Positions 1 through 7,148 of a DNA stretch of 64,000 bases are shown here, one piece after another. Below the pieces are notes generated by a model. The model did no database searches and had not been told where the DNA came from. It worked only from the letters and a program-made list of their open reading frames with translations. How positions within the stretch are numbered: the first letter of the stretch is position 1; each line of letters opens with the position of its first letter. A program made the translations under genes and the position numbers. The stretch lies in assembly GCA_036274895.1 (NCBI GenBank), contig DASUEU010000089.1, positions 1-64,000 on the forward strand, read 5' to 3'. The stretch is from CALMKX01 sp036274895 (GTDB taxonomy: Bacteria > Acidobacteriota > Thermoanaerobaculia > Multivoradales > SZUA-115).

Positions 1-39
1 GCCGGTGACTGAAGGCCGAGACCCCCAACCCACCCCCCG

Positions 40-82
40 GATCGGCAAGAACGAGCCACTCGGTGGCTCCTTTATGCCGATC
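40..82. repeat. Nested inverted repeat near the left edge
   Basis: Two nested perfect arms are visible: GATCGGCA (40-47) pairs with TGCCGATC (75-82), and inside it GAGCCAC (53-59) pairs with GTGGCTC (63-69) around a TCG loop. There is no T tract, so it is not a typical intrinsic terminator. It lies about 70 bp beyond the 3' end of the transposase gene and could be a subterminal element of the insertion sequence or a bidirectional 3' hairpin; I could not identify matching terminal inverted repeats. Confidence 0.5.
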
Positions 83-152
83 CTCCACTGGCTCGATTTA
101 GGTGATCCTGGATTGGCTCGATAGAGGCGGTCAGTGACACACGTCGGGAAGC

Positions 153-1082
153 TCACGCGGGGAGCCCGGCCACGAGCTGCCGGTACTTCAGGCGCTTGCC
201 AGGGGCGGCTTGGATGGCAGCCCGCATGCGCTCGGAGTCCTTCACGTCGCGGCGATTCCAGCGGAAGTCAAACTCGGAGGCGTAGCGCTGGAGGTGCTTC
301 GCGCTCACGTGGTGGAACGTCCCCAGGATGCCCCGCTTCAGGAGCGAGAAGAGCGACTCCGCCGTGTTGGTGTGGACTTGGCCCACCACGTAGTGCTCAT
401 CATGGTTGACCGAGCTATGGCTGGCGAAGCTCTTCTCCAAGCCTTTGTAGGACAGCAGGCCGTCGGTCATGATGTCCGCCGAGGGGTCCACCTCATCGAC
501 GATGAAGCCCTGGAGGGTATCGGCCTTCACGTCCTCGACCACTTGAGACCGGGCCTGTCCGTCCCGTTCGACCACGGCCATCACGATCGCCTTGCCGTCG
601 TGGGGTCCCTGCGCTCCCCGCTTCTTCCCGCCCACGAACGTCTCGTCAGCTTCGACGATGCCCGTCAGCAGGCCGGCCAAGGGCTCGCGCTCCATCGCCT
701 TGCGGATCCGGTGGCAGACGTGCCAGGCCGTCCGGTAGGTCACGCCGAGAGTGCGGTGGAGCTGGTGGGCGGAGATGCCCTTCTTCGAGCTGGTCATCAG
801 GGAAATCGCGAAGAGCCACTTATTGAGCGGCAGGTTCGAGTCCTCGAAGATCGTTCCCACCTTCACCGTGAACTGCTTCCGGCAGCTCTTGCACTTGAGC
901 AGGCCAGCGCGGGCGGGACGGGCGGAGACCTTCTTCGCCACTAGGCGGTAAGCCTCTGAGCATCCGCAGTGAGGGCAGACGGGGCCGTCTGGCCAACGGA
1001 GGGACTCGAGGTACTCGCGAGCCGCGGTCTCGTCGGAGATCAGGCGGGTTAGCAGCTGGTAGTCGGCTTTGGTGTTGGGCAT
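153..1082 (-). CDS. IS1595-family (ISXO2-like) transposase
   Basis: A 309-residue transposase read from the ATG of MPNTKAD; an upstream in-frame ATG at 1127 would add 15 unlikely residues. Residues about 36-70 form a zinc ribbon with two CxxC pairs (CPHC, CKSC). The ISXO2-type DDE domain follows: ADETFVGG gives D146, MTDGLLSYKG gives D207, and HTNTAESLFSLLKRG gives the N/E third position near 239-242, then a WNRR motif. The length is normal and the frame is intact, so it may be active. It is the only transposase in the window and marks the left accessory block. I did not find convincing terminal repeats, so the element's ends are undefined. Confidence 0.9.
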   Translation of the reverse strand: MPNTKADYQLLTRLISDETAAREYLESLRWPDGPVCPHCGCSEAYRLVAKKVSARPARAGLLKCKSCRKQFTVKVGTIFEDSNLPLNKWLFAISLMTSSKKGISAHQLHRTLGVTYRTAWHVCHRIRKAMEREPLAGLLTGIVEADETFVGGKKRGAQGPHDGKAIVMAVVERDGQARSQVVEDVKADTLQGFIVDEVDPSADIMTDGLLSYKGLEKSFASHSSVNHDEHYVVGQVHTNTAESLFSLLKRGILGTFHHVSAKHLQRYASEFDFRWNRRDVKDSERMRAAIQAAPGKRLKYRQLVAGLPA

Positions 1083-1118
1083 CGTCGTCTCCCTCAGCGA
1101 GGGGAGAATTGTACAACA

Positions 1119-1134
1119 CAAACCCATGGGTTTG
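1119..1134. repeat. Perfect 16-bp palindrome upstream of the transposase
   Basis: CAAACCCA/TGGGTTTG is a perfect 16-bp inverted repeat centred 45 bp upstream of the transposase start. It is flanked by similar CAACAC-type words (ACAACACA on the left, GCAACACG on the right). Its place in the leader or promoter suggests an operator or a transposase-binding site, but nothing in the sequence proves either. Confidence 0.35.
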
Positions 1135-1144
1135 CAACACGAAA

Positions 1145-1173
1145 TTGACCCGGCGGGGCAGGCTGGCTATAAT
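1145..1173 (+). promoter_or_regulatory. Near-consensus sigma-70-type promoter
   Basis: TTGACC (1145-1150) and a perfect TATAAT (1168-1173) are separated by exactly 17 bp. No + strand gene lies downstream for over 1 kb; transcription would run antisense into the folded RNA at 1206-1391. It may make a small antisense RNA or be an outward-facing promoter at the edge of the insertion sequence. Confidence 0.5.
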
Positions 1174-1205
1174 AGGCGGAGCCCGGCCCCGTGCCGTGCT
1201 AGGTG

Positions 1206-1391
1206 TGGAGGTGAGGGGAGTCGAACCCCCGGCCGGTCAGGTTCTCGAGGCCCGCGGCACCCACCAGGGTCACCCCCGCGTCGAAAGAAGTTGCCCGACT
1301 TGGCCCGCCGTCTAGGTGCCTTCCAAGATACCCAGGACGGCGGGCCTCCTTCTTTCCGCCCCTACCGGCGCCGGGCTGATGCCGGCAGGGG
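1206..1391 (-). ncRNA. Structured RNA with a tRNA-like 3' end
   Basis: On the minus strand three folded blocks tile this stretch. (a) 1381-1391 pairs with 1359-1369 over 11 bp. (b) 1336-1346 pairs perfectly with 1302-1312 (11 bp), enclosed by 1349-1355/1284-1290 (7 bp). (c) 1277-1206 forms a compact cloverleaf: acceptor GGGGGTG (1271-1277) with CACCTCC (1207-1213); a 4-bp hairpin with TGGT loop (1259-1270); a long arm with loop CCTCGAGAA (1232-1258); and a T-arm with loop TTCGACT (1214-1230). Every non-Watson-Crick pair is G.U on the minus strand and would be A.C on the plus strand, which points to minus-strand RNA. It starts about 33 nt after the stop of the 1424-2053 gene, so it may be that mRNA's 3' end. 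The T-arm and acceptor resemble tmRNA or tRNA, but no tmRNA 5' half, tag frame or canonical D-arm is visible. Alternatives are an ssrA/tRNA attachment-site remnant or a degenerate tRNA-Ser. Confidence 0.5.
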
Positions 1392-1423
1392 GTTCGTTCT
1401 CTGAGCTTCATCGCCATCACCTT

Positions 1424-2053
1424 CTACTCCTCTGACTTCGGAAGCGCGGAAACCGGGCTCAGGCCTGGCACAGTCGGTCGAAGAGACCCGCCTGTCGAAA
1501 GCGGTGTGAGAGACCCGCCCGTCGGCTTCTGGGTCAAGGTCGGAATTCCCCCAAAGCGGCACTTGAACTGCGCTGGCTCGCTGTTGGGCTTCTCCACCAG
1601 AACACCCCTCTCGGTTGCCCTGCGCACAAGGGACTGAACCGTTCCACGGCTGACATTGGCGCCAAGCTCTTCCGCCAGGATGTCGCGCATCTCGGCGATG
1701 GTGTAGAAGCGGTCGCTGAACCTCTGCTTGGCCAAGGGCTTGAACTTCCGGTCCAAGTATCCGCGCTGGAAACGTCCGCCCGGAGACCGGGGCACGTCAT
1801 CGACAGCTCCGGCGGCCGGACTCGGTTCCGCGCCCGTTGCCGATTGCAACGCCGTGGACTCGCTAGGCTCGCCTTCGTCCTCCCGCAGAGACTCGAGTCC
1901 GAGTGCTCGCCGAACGTCTTCGTCCCGCTCCAGCTCGCGCAGTTGCGCCTGTAGGGCCTGGTACTGACGTTCCACCTCCAGGTAGCGTTGCAGCTTCTCG
2001 CTGACGTTTCGCGCTCGCTCGAATCGCTGGTCAAGTGGGGAAGAGTTGGTCAT
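1424..2053 (-). CDS. Hypothetical protein: coiled coil plus winged-helix-like domain
   Basis: I do not recognise this 209-aa protein. Residues about 20-60 are rich in charged heptads (RYLEVERQYQALQAQLREL) and should form a coiled coil. Residues 65-95 are a low-complexity linker. Residues about 95-175 contain helices and a VSRGTVQSLVRRATERGVLV segment that reads like the recognition helix and wing of a winged-helix DNA-binding domain. The C-terminus carries a 9-residue tandem repeat (TGGSLTPLS then TGGSLRPTV). It starts at the ATG at 2053 and is followed directly by the folded RNA element at 1391. A DNA- or RNA-binding accessory protein is the likeliest role; this is inference. Confidence 0.6.
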   Translation of the reverse strand: MTNSSPLDQRFERARNVSEKLQRYLEVERQYQALQAQLRELERDEDVRRALGLESLREDEGEPSESTALQSATGAEPSPAAGAVDDVPRSPGGRFQRGYLDRKFKPLAKQRFSDRFYTIAEMRDILAEELGANVSRGTVQSLVRRATERGVLVEKPNSEPAQFKCRFGGIPTLTQKPTGGSLTPLSTGGSLRPTVPGLSPVSALPKSEE

Positions 2054-2212
2054 GGCGCCCTCCGAAGCGGCAGCAGTCTACCACGAAACTTCTCTCGGCG
2101 CATGCTTCGCGCAGCTAGATGGTTGACATAGCGGCACGTGTTCGGAATAGTAGCGTCTCGCTAACGCTTGGCGGGAATAAGCGCCCGCGAAACATCACGC
2201 GCTGCTGAGGAG

Positions 2213-2404
2213 TCAGTGTGTATCGGCGGCCGGTCGGTCAGAGGACAACCGCAAGCGCTCCAAAACCAGCCGGCGGACCAGGGCGGATTTGGAGACCCGC
2301 TCCCTCTCCGCCAGCTCGGCCAGGGCCTTCGACTCTTCGGGCCTCAAGTAGAAGACCTCGCGCACGTCGGAGCGCTCGCCGTCGGCTTTCTTGGGGGCAG
2401 GCAT
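2213..2404 (-). CDS. Ribbon-helix-helix (CopG/MetJ-like) small DNA-binding protein
   Basis: A 63-residue protein from the ATG at 2404 (a GTG at 2422 would add six residues). It has the ribbon-helix-helix layout: a short beta strand (REVFYLRPEE), then helix SKALAELAERER, a turn, and a second helix SKSALVRRLVLERL. Such proteins are usually antitoxins or autoregulators. It is divergent from the two-gene unit at 2499-3082 with only 94 bp between starts, and the gap holds direct repeats that could be its operator. No toxin-like neighbour is recognisable beside it, so calling it an antitoxin is only a possibility. Confidence 0.6.
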   Translation of the reverse strand: MPAPKKADGERSDVREVFYLRPEESKALAELAERERVSKSALVRRLVLERLRLSSDRPAADTH

Positions 2405-2416
2405 GTCTCGATGGTA

Positions 2417-2459
2417 AGGCACACTTCGTGCCCATCAATGGGTATACTCTAGGCACACT
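2417..2459. promoter_or_regulatory. Divergent promoter/operator region with 34-bp-spaced repeats
   Basis: AGGCACACT occurs at 2417-2425 and again at 2451-2459. Between them are a CCCAT/ATGGG inverted repeat (2431-2442) and a good -10 hexamer TATACT on the + strand (2443-2448). The element sits between the ribbon-helix-helix gene and the divergent 2499 gene, as expected for an operator that controls one or both. No clear -35 was found. Confidence 0.4.
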
Positions 2460-2498
2460 CTTGCCGAGGTGGCAGGAAGTGACGAGAGAGGAGAGCGC

Positions 2499-2894
2499 AT
2501 GATGTCCCCCTACGCACCCAGGGCCGGCCCTGCCAGAGAGCAGGCCCTGCGGCAGACCTTCCTCTGGCGGATCCCGGATCCCGACGACTCGGCCGCCCTG
2601 GTTCGAACCCTGGGGTTCGTCCAGGATCTGATGCTGGAGGCCGGCTTCTGGGGTCCCGATCCCGAGAGAGACGAGCCGCTGACCGTCTCCGAGCTTCGGG
2701 CCGTGTTCTTCGACCTGGGGTCTCTGGTCGCCTACCTGCGCGAGCTGGCGGGTGAACGCTTCGCGAGTACCTTCCCTGAACCGGAAGCGGTCCTCCGCGA
2801 GCGCTGCGTCCCATGGTCAGCCAAGCTAGAGGCGCTCGCCTTCGAGATCGCCGAAGGCATCGGCGAACTTCCCCCGCCGGTGGTAGCCTCATGA
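2499..2894 (+). CDS. Hypothetical protein, first gene of a small two-gene unit
   Basis: A 131-aa protein of unknown function. The ATG at 2499 is preceded by a purine-rich GAGAGGAGAG ribosome-binding site, which decides the start over an upstream in-frame codon. It is mostly helical and acidic, with no signal peptide, membrane segment or recognisable catalytic motif. Its stop overlaps the ATG of the next gene (ATGA at 2891-2894), so the two are translationally coupled. It diverges from a ribbon-helix-helix gene, giving a three-gene accessory cassette; a toxin-antitoxin-like role is possible but unsupported by homology I can recognise. Confidence 0.55.
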   Translation: MMSPYAPRAGPAREQALRQTFLWRIPDPDDSAALVRTLGFVQDLMLEAGFWGPDPERDEPLTVSELRAVFFDLGSLVAYLRELAGERFASTFPEPEAVLRERCVPWSAKLEALAFEIAEGIGELPPPVVAS

Positions 2895-3082
2895 CGATGC
2901 CAAGGAAGAGACCCGCCGGGAAGCCGAAGCGCTCCTACAAGCGCGACGAGCCCGTGTCTCTGGCCCCCCTCGACTTCCAGCAAGCCGTCGAGGCTCTCCT
3001 ACGGGTCAAGCCGCAGGATCTCTCTGAAGAGCATCCCCCCGTCTCGAATCCTCCCGCCCCCAAGCCTTCCCCGAAGGTCTAG
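2891..3082 (+). CDS. Small basic hypothetical protein
   Basis: A 63-aa protein that starts within the stop of the preceding gene (ATGA overlap), so the pair is a coupled unit. The N-terminus is strongly basic (PRKRPAGKPKRSYKR), the middle is a short hydrophobic helix (LDFQQAVEALLRVKP), and the tail is proline-rich. That shape suits a nucleic-acid or partner-binding peptide. I do not recognise a family. A GCCGCC/GGCGGC hairpin at 3096-3112 follows the stop but has no T tract. Confidence 0.5.
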   Translation: MTMPRKRPAGKPKRSYKRDEPVSLAPLDFQQAVEALLRVKPQDLSEEHPPVSNPPAPKPSPKV

Positions 3083-3230
3083 CCCCGCTTCACCTGCCGC
3101 CGATCTGGCGGCCCCTCCGAGCTGGGTTTGCATTCGCCATAATCCCGAAGGATTTGGACAGCCGCAAGATCCTTTGACGGCGCCCGAGGCCGGGCAGGCG
3201 CCGGCGCGATTCGGATACAGTTAGCCGTCG

Positions 3231-3983
3231 ATGAGCACGACGAAAGCCCGGTCGGGGGATGCGGGCGGGCGGCCCTCGGCCGGCGCTCCCCACAAGTCCA
3301 AGCTGCGCGAGTACCTGGAGGCGATCGTCATCGCCGTCCTCTTCTTGAAGTTCGCCAACACCTTCGTGCTCCAGACCTTCTACATCCCCAGCGGGTCGAT
3401 GGAGAACACCTTGCTGGTGGGCGATCACCTCTTCGTCAACCGCTTCATCTATGGCCAGGAGGGTTGGCTCGACGGGCTGCCCCTGATGCCGGCTCGGGAC
3501 GTCCGCCGCGGTGACATCGTCATCTTCCGCTCGGTGGAAGACCCGTCCCAGGACCTGGTCAAGCGTTGCGTGGGCTTGCCCGGGGATCGCATCGAGATCC
3601 TCGCCAAGCAGCTCTACGTCAACGGCCAGCGGGTGGACGACGGCACCTACGCGATCCACCGGGACCCGCGGGTCTTCCCCAACCAGCCGGGGCTGCCCTC
3701 GGAGGTCCGGCGGCGGGACAACCTGGGTCCCTTGACGGTGCCGGCCGCGAGCTACTTTTGCATGGGCGACAACCGGGACCACTCCCACGACTCGCGCTTC
3801 TGGGAGTACCTGCCGGCGGCGATGATCAAGGGGCGGGCATCGGTGATTTATTGGTCCTACGGAGGAGAGGTCTCGGACGGCAAGTCGACGGATGTCGGCA
3901 GCTTCCTCGGGCGCGCTCTGCGCACTGTGATCGGCTTCCCCACCAAGACCCGGTGGACTCGTACCTTCCACCTGCCCCGTTGA
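3231..3983 (+). CDS. lepB: Signal peptidase I
   Basis: A 250-residue membrane serine protease that removes signal peptides from exported proteins (S26 family). Residues about 27-47 are the N-terminal membrane anchor. The catalytic serine is in the IPSGSME motif (S56), the general-base lysine in QDLVKRCVGLPGD (K111), and the conserved C-terminal box is GDNRDHSHDSRFW. All catalytic parts are present. The next gene, five bases downstream, is a second signal peptidase about as long; the pair probably arose by tandem duplication and may process different substrates. Confidence 0.92.
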   Translation: MSTTKARSGDAGGRPSAGAPHKSKLREYLEAIVIAVLFLKFANTFVLQTFYIPSGSMENTLLVGDHLFVNRFIYGQEGWLDGLPLMPARDVRRGDIVIFRSVEDPSQDLVKRCVGLPGDRIEILAKQLYVNGQRVDDGTYAIHRDPRVFPNQPGLPSEVRRRDNLGPLTVPAASYFCMGDNRDHSHDSRFWEYLPAAMIKGRASVIYWSYGGEVSDGKSTDVGSFLGRALRTVIGFPTKTRWTRTFHLPR

Positions 3984-3988
3984 CGGCG

Positions 3989-4702
3989 ATGGTTGCCGGG
4001 CCTCGCCAGCGATTTTCGTTCGGCCCGGCGGCGGACCTGCTCGAGGCCCTGGTGCTGGCGATCCTCTGCGCCACCTTCGCTCGCACGTTCCTGGTGCAAG
4101 CTTTCAAGATCCCGAGCAGCTCCATGGAGCCGAACCTGTTGATCGGCGACCACCTGCTCGTCAACAAGTTCATCTATGGCCCGGGGCCCGCCTGGCTCGG
4201 GGGAATCCTCCCCGCTCGTCCGGTCGAGCGGGGCGACGTGGTGGTCTTCAAGTTCCCAGACGACCCGGGACGCGATTTCATCAAGCGCTGCGTCGGCCTG
4301 CCCGGCGATGAGGTCGAGCTGGTCGACAAGCAGCTCTCGATCAACGGGCAAGTCGTCGACGAGTCGGCGTACGTTCGGTGGGTGGACGACGTGACGTTCC
4401 CCCAGGGCTTCGCTTCCGGCCCCCACGGCATCCGGGACAACTTCGGGCCCTACACGGTGCCCGTGGCGAGCTACTTCTGCCTGGGCGACAATCGGGACGA
4501 CTCGAACGACTCGCGCTTCTGGGGTGCCGTCCCCGCCGAGCATCTCCGGGGGCGCGCCTTCATGATCTACTGGTCGGTCGAGCCCCTCGCCGAAGCGGAG
4601 GAGCCGACCGGGCCGATCGCAGAGCTCGGGCGCCGGTTGAGGCGAGGCGCCCACTTTCTGCTCGGGCTGCGCCGGGAGCGCAGCCTGCGCATCGTCCGCT
4701 GA
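3989..4702 (+). CDS. lepB: Signal peptidase I, second paralogue
   Basis: A 237-residue signal peptidase I with its own complete active site: serine in IPSSSMEP (S45), lysine in RDFIKRCVGLPGD (K99), and the GDNRDDSNDSRFW box. One N-terminal membrane segment spans about residues 15-37. The start ATG at 3989 lies five bases after the stop of the first lepB, so the two are co-transcribed. They share layout but differ in the loop between the serine and lysine boxes and at the C-terminus, which suggests divergence in substrate choice (inference). Confidence 0.92.
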   Translation: MVAGPRQRFSFGPAADLLEALVLAILCATFARTFLVQAFKIPSSSMEPNLLIGDHLLVNKFIYGPGPAWLGGILPARPVERGDVVVFKFPDDPGRDFIKRCVGLPGDEVELVDKQLSINGQVVDESAYVRWVDDVTFPQGFASGPHGIRDNFGPYTVPVASYFCLGDNRDDSNDSRFWGAVPAEHLRGRAFMIYWSVEPLAEAEEPTGPIAELGRRLRRGAHFLLGLRRERSLRIVR

Positions 4703-4716
4703 CGACGGAGGCGACC

Positions 4717-5082
4717 ATGCGACGTTTTGGTGAGCGCGGCGACAGCAACCTCGGCTGCGTGCTCTGGCTGATCGCTCTGTTGATCGCCGGCATGGTGCTG
4801 TGGAAGGCCGTGCCGGTGAAGATCGCCAACAGCGAGCTCTACGACTACATGCTGGAGCTCACCCGTTTCTCTTCCGGGCGCTCGCCGGAGGAGATCAAGA
4901 AGCGGGTCCACAAGAAGGCCCAGGAGCTCAAGCTTCCCCTCGACGCGAAGAACATCACGGTCGAGAAGAACCGCGAGCGGATTCGCATCCGGTGCAAGTA
5001 CACGGTGCCTCTCGAGTTCCCCGGCTACACCTACCTGTGGGAGGTGGAGCACGACATCGACCGGCAGATCTTCTATCTCTAG
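4717..5082 (+). CDS. Small single-pass membrane protein (DUF4845-like)
   Basis: A 121-aa protein with one N-terminal membrane helix (about residues 11-28, LGCVLWLIALLIAGMVLW) followed by a soluble alpha/beta domain with many lysines and a C-terminal beta-rich part. In other bacteria a small protein of this shape (DUF4845) sits next to lepB, and this gene follows the second lepB by 14 bp with a GGAG ribosome-binding site. The family has no assigned biochemical role; the context suggests envelope or export. The DUF assignment is by layout and neighbourhood only. Confidence 0.6.
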   Translation: MRRFGERGDSNLGCVLWLIALLIAGMVLWKAVPVKIANSELYDYMLELTRFSSGRSPEEIKKRVHKKAQELKLPLDAKNITVEKNRERIRIRCKYTVPLEFPGYTYLWEVEHDIDRQIFYL

Positions 5083-5203
5083 CGGCGCCCTGGGAGCCCT
5101 GGGAGCCATCCTCCCAGGAGCTCTCTTCGGTGCCCTCGTCGGCCAGCTACTCTTCTTCCTCAACCCCCGCCTGCCGTTCTCCACCGCCAGCGTCGGGAGG
5201 GCG

Positions 5204-6769
5204 GTGGCCGTCTATGGGCTCTCGGCGGGCCTGGTCTCCTTGCTGCTGGGGGGCGTGCTCGGCCGAGCTCATCGCTTTCGCTTCCTGGCCTGGGGGATCA
5301 CCGTGGCGCTGGCCGTGGCCGCCCTGCTCGGCTGGCTGGCTCCTTCGCGCTTCGCCTACTACCTGTCCCCGGCGATCAACGAGAGGCTGCTCAAGGCGGC
5401 TACGGGCCTGACCGTCTGCGCCGTCGTCGCCTTCTACACCGCCCTTCTCCACACTGCCTGGCGGCGCCGCTACGGCCGGGGCAGCCTGTTGCTGCTCGGG
5501 ACCGTGGTCCTCACCGCCAACCTCCTGCTGTACGAGCGGCGCAGCGCGATCCCGCCGCCGAGCGAGCCCATCGGCCAGCAGAGCCTGCTCGAAGCGAGCC
5601 GGCGGCTGCGGCTGGTCGTGGTGGGGATCGACTCGGCGAGCCTGGAGGCGATCCTGCCCCTGGTCGAGGAGGGCTCCCTGCCCTTCCTGGGCACTCTGCT
5701 CGAGGGCGGGGCCTGGGGTCACCTGCGTTCGATCCGACCTCCGCGATTCAGCTCTCTCTGGACGACAATTTCAACCGGCCAGTTCCCCTATCGCCACGGC
5801 ATTACGAGCTCCGACGTCTACTCCGCTCCCTGGCTGGGCGAGAAGGTCGAGCTGCGGTTGCTGCCACCGCTTCGGCCGCTCGAGCTGTGGCTGCGTTTCT
5901 TCGGCTTGGGCCGGGCCATCGACGCCGGTGACCGCGAGTCCATCGCCCTGTGGGAGCTGCTGGCCTCTCTGGGCATTCCCACCGGTGTCGTCGGCTGGCC
6001 GGTGGCCACCCCCTTCCCGCCGGGCCTGGCTTTCGGCGTCTCGGATCGCTTCCTCGCCGGCGCGCCGCCGGAGGGCGAGGTCGTGCCCCTGCGCGCCGCG
6101 GAGTGGGCTCGCTCGCTGCGTGGCGTCACCGAGGACCTCGGACGGGGCGTGTCGCCCATCCTGGCGAGCAGCTCGCCGCTGCGCACTGCCCTGGCCGAGG
6201 ACTTGACGCGCCTGGCCCTGCTCAACCGGTTCCTCGAGTCCGAGCCCGACCGGGCCGCCGGCTTCGTGCTGCTGCCCGGCCTGCGGACGGCCTCACGGTC
6301 GAGCTACGGCGGTTTCGCCGCGGTGCACTTCGAGGGCCTGCGCGAGCGCGAGTACCTCGTGGCGGAGGAAGCTCTCCGCGCCTACTACGTCCAGCTCGAC
6401 GGTCTGCTCGAGAACCTCTGGCAGCGGCAGGAAGGGCCGACGCTGCTCGTCCTGGTGTCGGCCTATGGCGTGGAGGGGGCCTCCGGTTGGCGCCGGGTGC
6501 GAGCGGCCCTGATCGAGGAGAAGGCGCTGGAAGGCTACGTCGACCGCGCACCGCCTGGCCTCTTCCTCCTGTACGGCGAGGGGGTGCGGCCCGCCGGCCG
6601 GATCGCCGAGGCCACTCTCGTGGACCTCCAGCCGACGCTGCTGTACGCGCTGGGGCTGCCGATCGGCCGGGATCTCGCGGGCAAGCTGCTTCGCGACGTC
6701 TACCCGGCCGAGGAGCTCTCGTCGAGACCCCAGACCTTCGTGGCCTCCTACGAAGCGCTCAGGCCTTGA
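5204..6769 (+). CDS. Membrane-anchored alkaline phosphatase superfamily protein
   Basis: A 521-aa protein from a GTG with GGGAGG just upstream. The same frame stays open back to about 5081 and encodes a further hydrophobic stretch (ALVGQLLFFLNP), so the true start may be an unusual codon upstream. Residues 1-110 hold several membrane helices. From about residue 137 a type I phosphodiesterase-like fold begins: VVVGIDSAS supplies a metal-binding aspartate (D143), and SSLWTTISTGQFPYRHG matches the nucleophile region. The usual C-terminal SDHG metal box is replaced by LVSAYGVEG, so at least one metal site looks lost. It may have a reduced or altered activity on a periplasmic phosphoester. The 3' end overlaps the convergent bactofilin gene by 11 bp. 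Confidence 0.7.
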   Translation: MAVYGLSAGLVSLLLGGVLGRAHRFRFLAWGITVALAVAALLGWLAPSRFAYYLSPAINERLLKAATGLTVCAVVAFYTALLHTAWRRRYGRGSLLLLGTVVLTANLLLYERRSAIPPPSEPIGQQSLLEASRRLRLVVVGIDSASLEAILPLVEEGSLPFLGTLLEGGAWGHLRSIRPPRFSSLWTTISTGQFPYRHGITSSDVYSAPWLGEKVELRLLPPLRPLELWLRFFGLGRAIDAGDRESIALWELLASLGIPTGVVGWPVATPFPPGLAFGVSDRFLAGAPPEGEVVPLRAAEWARSLRGVTEDLGRGVSPILASSSPLRTALAEDLTRLALLNRFLESEPDRAAGFVLLPGLRTASRSSYGGFAAVHFEGLREREYLVAEEALRAYYVQLDGLLENLWQRQEGPTLLVLVSAYGVEGASGWRRVRAALIEEKALEGYVDRAPPGLFLLYGEGVRPAGRIAEATLVDLQPTLLYALGLPIGRDLAGKLLRDVYPAEELSSRPQTFVASYEALRP

Positions 6770-7148
6770 CGCCCTTGCTGCCGGTCTTCTCGGCGCCACC
6801 CTCCGCTTTGTTCATCGCGCACTGGCCCTCGAAGAAGGCGCCGTCGTCGATGACCAGGGTGGGAGTGAAGAGGTCCCCGAAGATCCGGCCGCCGGCAGCG
6901 ATGTGGATGCGACGCCGCGCCCGGACGGTTCCGCGCACGACACCGGAGACCACCACCTCGCCGACGTCGAGCTCGGCCTCCACCTCGCCGTGCTCGCCGA
7001 CAACCAGGCGGCCGTCGGAGCTCACCGTACCCTTGATCTTGCCGTCGACACGAAACTGACTCTCGAAGCGCAAAGTGCCCTCGAGCAAGCTGCCTCGGTC
7101 CACGAAACCGTTCAAATCCGGCGCGGCGCTTTCCGACTTGAAGATCAT
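6759..7148 (-). CDS. Bactofilin (polymer-forming cytoskeletal protein)
   Basis: A 129-aa bactofilin. The core from about residue 20 to 110 is a run of short beta strands rich in glycine and valine (for example FRVDGKIKGTV, GEVVVSGVVRGTVRA, AGGRIFGDLFTP), the right-handed beta-helix that polymerises without nucleotide. Short unstructured tails flank it, as usual. Its ATG overlaps the parB stop (ATGA), making it the last gene of a parA-parB-bactofilin unit; in Myxococcus bactofilins scaffold ParABS at the poles, so a segregation role is plausible here. Confidence 0.88.
   Translation of the reverse strand: MIFKSESAAPDLNGFVDRGSLLEGTLRFESQFRVDGKIKGTVSSDGRLVVGEHGEVEAELDVGEVVVSGVVRGTVRARRRIHIAAGGRIFGDLFTPTLVIDDGAFFEGQCAMNKAEGGAEKTGSKGVKA

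Noticed and set aside
1..1200. Terminal inverted repeats and target duplication of the IS1595-like element
   Set aside because: I compared both flanks by eye and found only short direct similarities (such as GGAGCCCGGCC at 161 and 1178), not inverted ends.
1206..1560. Complete tmRNA gene on the minus strand
   Set aside because: The 3' T-arm and acceptor look right, but no matching 5' half with the conserved TTCGAC at the proper distance, and no tag-peptide frame ending in Ala-Ala-stop, is present within 350 nt. A permuted order was also checked without success.
2123..2151. TTGACA-17-AATAGT promoter on the + strand
   Set aside because: The -35 is perfect but the -10 is weak and no + strand gene begins within 300 bp; the nearest gene has its own better-placed -10.
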